Assembly: GCA_016926855.1 (NCBI GenBank)
Contig: JAFGNT010000021.1
Location: 83,808 to 147,807 of the forward strand
Direction: 5' to 3'
Source: Methanomicrobiaceae archaeon
GTDB lineage: Archaea > Halobacteriota > Methanomicrobia > Methanomicrobiales > Methanomicrobiaceae
Length of the DNA: 64,000 nt
Made by a program: the position numbers and the translations under genes. The notes beneath the pieces were generated by a model. That model searched no databases. It had not been told where the DNA came from and saw only the letters and a program-made list of their open reading frames with translations. Position 1 is the stretch's first letter. Each line of letters begins with the position of its first letter. This document shows, piece by piece, positions 60,460 to 64,000 of the stretch.

Positions 60460-62765
60460 AATCAGCCTTCGAATGGCTCGCCCTCATCATTAACCGCCAC
60501 CCGTACACCGTCGCCGGTGTGGCGGCCGCCATTTTTGTTATCGCCCTCTTCGGAATGACGATGCTCTCCATGGAGACCGGCGATGATACGTATGTCGACA
60601 AGGCCACCACCCGGGGAGCCCTCCTGAACCACTACAAGGACACCTACGGCTCGGACGCCATCATGATCCTGTTCGAGACCGATGATGTGATCAGTCCGGA
60701 TGTCCTTTCGTATATTGATACGCTCGAGGGGGACATCCGGAACGAGCGCTATATCAGGAGCGTTACCGGTATCGTCGCCCTGATGAAGCAGGCCAACGGG
60801 GGCGTGCTGCCGGCATCACAGGCCGATATCTCCCGGATTACGGAGAATGCCCCTCCCGGCGTGATGGAACGCTACCTGCCCTCGCAGCTGATGACCATCA
60901 CCGCCATCACCCTTGAGCCCGGTGTTTCCAGTGACGTGCAGAAACAGGTCCTCACCAGCATCAAAGCACTCATCAGCATCACCGATCGTCCGGCCGGCCT
61001 TTCCGTGACGTTGTCGGGATCCCCCGCATTCCAGATGGAGATGCAGGAGGAAATGGGCACATCGATGGGTTTGCTCATCATGACCGCAATGCTCCTCATG
61101 GTGCTGGCAGTGATGCTCCTTTTCTCCCACGTCCGTTACCGTCTCCTGCCGGTTGCGGTGGTGGCGGTCGGCCTCATCCTCACGTTCGGGTTCATGGGCA
61201 TATTCGAAATTCCCATCAGCATGACGGTGATCGGCGCCTTCCCCGTGCTGATCGGCATCGGGATCGACTACGCCATCCAGTTCCACTCCCGCCTCGACGA
61301 GACGATCCGGCATTCAGGCCTCGTTGAAGCGGTCACCGCCACGGTGGTACAGGCAGGCCCCTCTATCCTCATCGCCATGGGAGCGACATCGATGGGCTTT
61401 ATCGCCATGCTCTTCGGCCCGGTCCCCATGGTGGCCGATTTCGGGATCACCTGCACCATTGGCGTCATCTGCTGCTTTACCGCCGCCCTGGTCATCGTGC
61501 CGGCCTTTGCCCTCATCATGAACTACCGCCCGAAGGCACACCAGGGTATGATGGATGATGTGGCCTCCTGCGAACTCGACGGGAAGGGCTGCGAAGAGAC
61601 GCCGGAGCATGCCGAACCGAGCCGCGGCTCGCTCATCGAGAAGTATGACATCCTGCTTGGCAGGCTCGCGTACGTCATCGCAAAGAATCCCGTGCCCGTG
61701 CTCCTTCTCTGCGGCGTGGTAGCCATCGCCGGCCTGCAGCTCGATACACAGGTGCCGGTCAATGCCGACGAGGAGACGTTCGTGCCCTCTGATATGCCGG
61801 CGCTGCTGGACATGAAGAAGATCACCCGGACCATGGGGTCCACCTCGTCCATCCCCGTGCTCGTCTCGGCGGACAATGTCCTCGATGCCGAAACCCTGAC
61901 CTGGATACGTGACTTCGGGGACTATGAGATGCGGGATGACAGGATCACCGGCGTTACGAGCATTGCCACGCTGCTTGCACAGTATAACGGAGGTACAATG
62001 CCGACGAACAAGGCCGAGGTCAGAGCGGTCATGGCGCTCATCCCGGAGACCACCCGGGACCGCTACCTCTCCGGCAACACCGAGGCGGTGATGGAGTTCT
62101 CAACAGTGGGTATGGAGATGGACGTCACCCAGTCCTTTGTCAAGGATATGGTCCGGGACATTGCATGGAACGAGCAGCCGCCGGGTGTCACCGCGAGCGT
62201 CACGGGGATGATGGAGATGTTCGCCGCTCTCATGGACGACATCAGGATGTCCAAGACTTCGATGACCATCACCGGGTTCGTCTTCATCCTTGCCTTCCTG
62301 CTGCTCGTCTACCGCAGGATCAGCGCTGTCTCACCCCTCATCCCCATCGTCTTCATCGTGGGATGGAACGGGGCGATTATGTATCTCTTCGGTCTTGACT
62401 ACAGCCCCCTCACTGCCGTGCTGGGGTCGATGAGCATCGGGGTGGCCTCGGAATATACCATCCTCATCATGGAGCGCTGCGAGGAAGAGCGGGCAAAGGG
62501 GCTGGATATTTACGAGGCGATCCAGATGAGCGTGCAGAAGATCGGCACGGCCATCACCGTCTCCGGACTGACCACGGTCTTCGGGTTCTCGGCCCTCATT
62601 CTCTCGGCCTTCAACATGATCGCCAACTTCGGCCTTGTTACGGTGATCACGGTGGCCTTTTCCCTGGTAGGTGCCATCTGCATCATGCCCGCGATCATCT
62701 CGATCATGTACCGGTTTAACGGTGACGGGCATGATTCGGCGCACCCTGAAAAGACGAGCGGGTGA
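60456..62765 (+). CDS. MMPL/RND-superfamily exporter
   Basis: A 769-residue transporter with two homologous halves. Each half has one N-terminal helix, a large extracytoplasmic loop, and five further helices. The first half has AAIFVIALFGMTMLSMETGD and the helix set TAMLLMVLAVMLLFSHV to GIGIDYAIQFHSRLDETI, in which the Asp is typical of proton-linked MMPL proteins. The second half starts NPVPVLLLCGVVAIAGLQL and ends TVSGLTTVFGFSALILSAFN. Archaeal members are annotated as predicted RND exporters of unknown cargo. GGAGAGG lies about 13 bases before the ATG, which is inside the coupled upstream gene. Confidence 0.9.
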   Translation: MKSAFEWLALIINRHPYTVAGVAAAIFVIALFGMTMLSMETGDDTYVDKATTRGALLNHYKDTYGSDAIMILFETDDVISPDVLSYIDTLEGDIRNERYIRSVTGIVALMKQANGGVLPASQADISRITENAPPGVMERYLPSQLMTITAITLEPGVSSDVQKQVLTSIKALISITDRPAGLSVTLSGSPAFQMEMQEEMGTSMGLLIMTAMLLMVLAVMLLFSHVRYRLLPVAVVAVGLILTFGFMGIFEIPISMTVIGAFPVLIGIGIDYAIQFHSRLDETIRHSGLVEAVTATVVQAGPSILIAMGATSMGFIAMLFGPVPMVADFGITCTIGVICCFTAALVIVPAFALIMNYRPKAHQGMMDDVASCELDGKGCEETPEHAEPSRGSLIEKYDILLGRLAYVIAKNPVPVLLLCGVVAIAGLQLDTQVPVNADEETFVPSDMPALLDMKKITRTMGSTSSIPVLVSADNVLDAETLTWIRDFGDYEMRDDRITGVTSIATLLAQYNGGTMPTNKAEVRAVMALIPETTRDRYLSGNTEAVMEFSTVGMEMDVTQSFVKDMVRDIAWNEQPPGVTASVTGMMEMFAALMDDIRMSKTSMTITGFVFILAFLLLVYRRISAVSPLIPIVFIVGWNGAIMYLFGLDYSPLTAVLGSMSIGVASEYTILIMERCEEERAKGLDIYEAIQMSVQKIGTAITVSGLTTVFGFSALILSAFNMIANFGLVTVITVAFSLVGAICIMPAIISIMYRFNGDGHDSAHPEKTSG

Positions 62766-62806
62766 CTCACCCGGAAGGAAAATCATTCTATTTTTCGGGC
62801 CCCCGG

Positions 62807-63547
62807 TCACTCCTCCAGGTGCTCAATGATACTCCGGGAGAGATAGCGGACGAGGGGGGTTGTGGTGCCGATGAACGCAAACCGTTCATTGCCCCGGTTC
62901 CCGATGACGAAAATCTCTTTTTCGTCAAGAAAGAAACTGCACACCATATCCGTATCCTCCCCTTCGGGCCCGGGGTTTACCAGAAGCTCCCTCAGAACTC
63001 CCCGGGCTTCATAGAGGGGAAGGGTGATGCCGGCAAATGGTTTCCGGTCAAGCACAACAACGTAGAGATTGATTCGTCGGCGGAGCTTTGTGAAGGGGAT
63101 CTGGTGTGTGCGGAGAAAATCGGGATCGTTGCATATCACGACGAGATCGTTCTGTACCTTGCGAAAGATTGCCTGAAAGTGGTTTTCGATCGCCCAGTCG
63201 CTCTTGAGGGCGAACCATGGCGTGGGGTTCCTGAGGGGCTCCATCTCAAGGCTTTTAAGGGCTGTCCGGGTCTCCTCCAGTGCGTCGATGGTGTCTGCTT
63301 TTAACCGGTCGATCACCTGGTCGGTATCGAGGCGATAATAGGCGTTGGGGGATCCCTCCTCCATGCCGATAAAGCCGCGCTGGACAAGATCGTGGAGGAT
63401 TTCATAGATACGACCCCGGGGCACCCCGCTCACCTCGTGGATATCCCGTGCGGTGGCTTTCCGGAGGCCCACGAGTGTTGAATACACCTTTGTCTCGTAT
63501 TCATTGAGCCCCAGTGCCCTGAGGCGGGGAATGATCTCCTTCGTCAT
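62807..63547 (-). CDS. TrmB-family transcriptional regulator
   Basis: A 246-residue regulator. The N-terminal winged helix LRALGLNEYETKVYSTLV to SGVPRGRIYEILHDLVQRGF is typical of TrmB proteins. A coiled-coil-like helix (about 78-98) and a PLD-like effector domain (WAIENHFQAIFRKVQNDLVV, VVLDRKPFAGITLP, FAFIGTTTPLVRYLSR) complete it. TrmB proteins sense sugars or other small molecules. It is convergent with the RND exporter (42 bases between the two stops) and probably controls it. ATG 63547 has AGGAGC close upstream. Confidence 0.9.
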   Translation of the reverse strand: MTKEIIPRLRALGLNEYETKVYSTLVGLRKATARDIHEVSGVPRGRIYEILHDLVQRGFIGMEEGSPNAYYRLDTDQVIDRLKADTIDALEETRTALKSLEMEPLRNPTPWFALKSDWAIENHFQAIFRKVQNDLVVICNDPDFLRTHQIPFTKLRRRINLYVVVLDRKPFAGITLPLYEARGVLRELLVNPGPEGEDTDMVCSFFLDEKEIFVIGNRGNERFAFIGTTTPLVRYLSRSIIEHLEE

Positions 63548-63556
63548 TGCTCCTGT

Positions 63557-63577
63557 ATTGGGTTGCACCAATTATGT
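63557..63577. promoter_or_regulatory. Possible TrmB operator shared with the RND unit
   Basis: GTTGCACCAATTATG at 63559-63573 matches GTTGCACCAGCATTATG at 59968-59984 except for a two-base insertion. The first lies between the TATA-like region (about 63625) and the start of the TrmB gene. The second lies before the RND unit. The pairing suggests one regulator binding both, probably TrmB. This is based on two copies only. Confidence 0.35.
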
Positions 63578-63714
63578 GACTATCGCTCGTCCCCGTAATC
63601 ACCATACGCTCGCCGGATATACCATTTTATACGAATTCGGATTACTGCACACTACAGATAAAAACGGGCACACACGGGCCGATTCCCGGCCGGATACGCC
63701 CGGAGGAACATGTA

Positions 63715-63840
63715 ATGGACGACGACGAGCACCGGCACGAGGGCCGGACGGACGATGACCTGCCGGGGCAGCAGGACGACACCGGAAAGGAGGCCGGAGA
63801 GGCCCCCGAAGAACCGGCGAAAGCAGCATTCAATTTGTAA
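63715..63840 (+). CDS. 41-residue acidic small protein
   Basis: A short gene from ATG 63715 to TAA 63840. The product starts MDDDEHRHEGRTDDDLPGQQ, continues DDTGKEAGEAPEEPAKAAF, and ends NL. It is very rich in Asp/Glu, with Lys/Arg/Gly. CGGAGGAACATGTA (GGAGGA eight bases upstream) is a strong ribosome site, and a TATA-like CATTTTATACG (63622-63632) lies at promoter distance. It is divergent from the TrmB gene. It is probably disordered, and no family is recognised. Confidence 0.6.
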   Translation: MDDDEHRHEGRTDDDLPGQQDDTGKEAGEAPEEPAKAAFNL

Positions 63841-63879
63841 CGGATAGTATGATAGGTAGCAACATGGTACCGCATTCAC

Positions 63880-63920
63880 ACTTGAATTAATATAATTGCA
63901 ATCATATATCTCGTGCCATG
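63880..63920 (+). promoter_or_regulatory. TATA box of the lipoprotein gene at the right edge
   Basis: TTAATATAATTG (63887-63898) lies about 25 bases before ATG 63918, so the transcript would be nearly leaderless. Confidence 0.5.
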
Positions 63921-64000
63921 AGAGACCTACCTGTCATTCTCTTTTTACTCTGTTTGGGGATGATTATTGCCGGGTGTCTAGCATCCGCAGAATCGCTCAC
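63918..64000 (+). CDS. N-terminus of a secreted lipoprotein (truncated by window end)
   Basis: Only 27 residues are visible. The start MRDLPVILFLLCLGMIIAGC ends in the lipobox IAGC, followed by LASAESLT. This is a typical lipoprotein signal. The remainder and its function lie beyond the right edge. The near-leaderless promoter supports the chosen start. Confidence 0.65.
   Translation, partial: MRDLPVILFLLCLGMIIAGCLASAESL

Noticed and set aside
1..64000. tRNA or rRNA genes, and integrases or transposases marking the island
   Set aside because: None was recognised by eye. A covariance-model scan would be needed to exclude a tRNA, and no transposase or integrase motif was seen in the genes read.

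Overview
The window looks like a chromosomal segment of a methanogenic archaeon, most likely of the order Methanomicrobiales (a Methanoculleus/Methanofollis-like genome is my guess). The reasons are a GC-rich core with archaeal TATA boxes and several nearly leaderless starts, a TrmB-family regulator, a fumarate reductase of the Tfr/Sdh type next to malic enzyme, an archaeal glycogen cluster, a bacterial-type grpE-dnaK-dnaJ operon, and Mrp, UPF0145 and CGGC-domain proteins. The genus is inference. No rRNA or tRNA gene was recognised.

Layout. 1-1.8 kb: the end of an iron/corrinoid ABC importer (permease cut by the window edge, binding lipoprotein). 2.0-4.0 kb: small membrane and lipoprotein genes. 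4.0-11.2 kb: a same-strand C4-dicarboxylate/pyruvate block made of malic enzyme, a protein with two rubredoxins fused to a pyruvate-oxidase-like ThDP enzyme, a flavoprotein and an iron-sulfur subunit of fumarate reductase, and an aspartase/fumarase. Together these could interconvert pyruvate, malate, fumarate, succinate and aspartate. 11.3-21.4 kb: a frameshifted TPR gene, an HD hydrolase, grpE-dnaK-dnaJ on the minus strand, a drug-type ABC exporter, an M20 dipeptidase and a flavodoxin.

21.4-43 kb is an accessory, visibly AT-richer defence island. It opens with a Fic-family gene preceded by five 20-bp palindromic sites at an exact 40-bp pitch. Next come a DNA cytosine methyltransferase, a MORC-like GHKL ATPase, a Z1 superfamily-2 helicase, a PD-(D/E)XK (DUF4420-type) protein, an AIPR protein and a convergent Vsr nuclease: a complete MORC/Z1-type restriction system. 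Beside it lie an RNase III-like protein with altered catalytic residues, a 1887-residue DUF4011/SF1 helicase-nuclease, a uracil-DNA-glycosylase-like protein, a 54-residue acidic protein, a second Fic gene with its own palindromic sites, and an unrecognised conserved protein. Composition differs between modules, which suggests several acquisitions.

43-48.2 kb is a zone of broken or decaying genes: a frameshifted TauE-type transporter, a radical-SAM-like remnant, a frameshifted lipoprotein, a HEPN fragment and a mntA-hepT pair whose hepT has an in-frame TGA. The three frameshifts in the window (TPR, TauE, lipoprotein) are each restored by adding one base, so assembly error is a serious alternative to decay.

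48.3-57.6 kb is a five-gene minus-strand glycogen operon: GT4 synthase, branching enzyme, GH57 hydrolase, 4-alpha-glucanotransferase and alpha-glucan phosphorylase. 57.7-64 kb holds an Mrp-type iron-sulfur carrier ATPase, a PHP protein, a two-gene RND exporter unit, a TrmB-type regulator whose promoter shares a sequence motif with that unit, a newly noticed 41-residue acidic protein, and the start of a lipoprotein gene.
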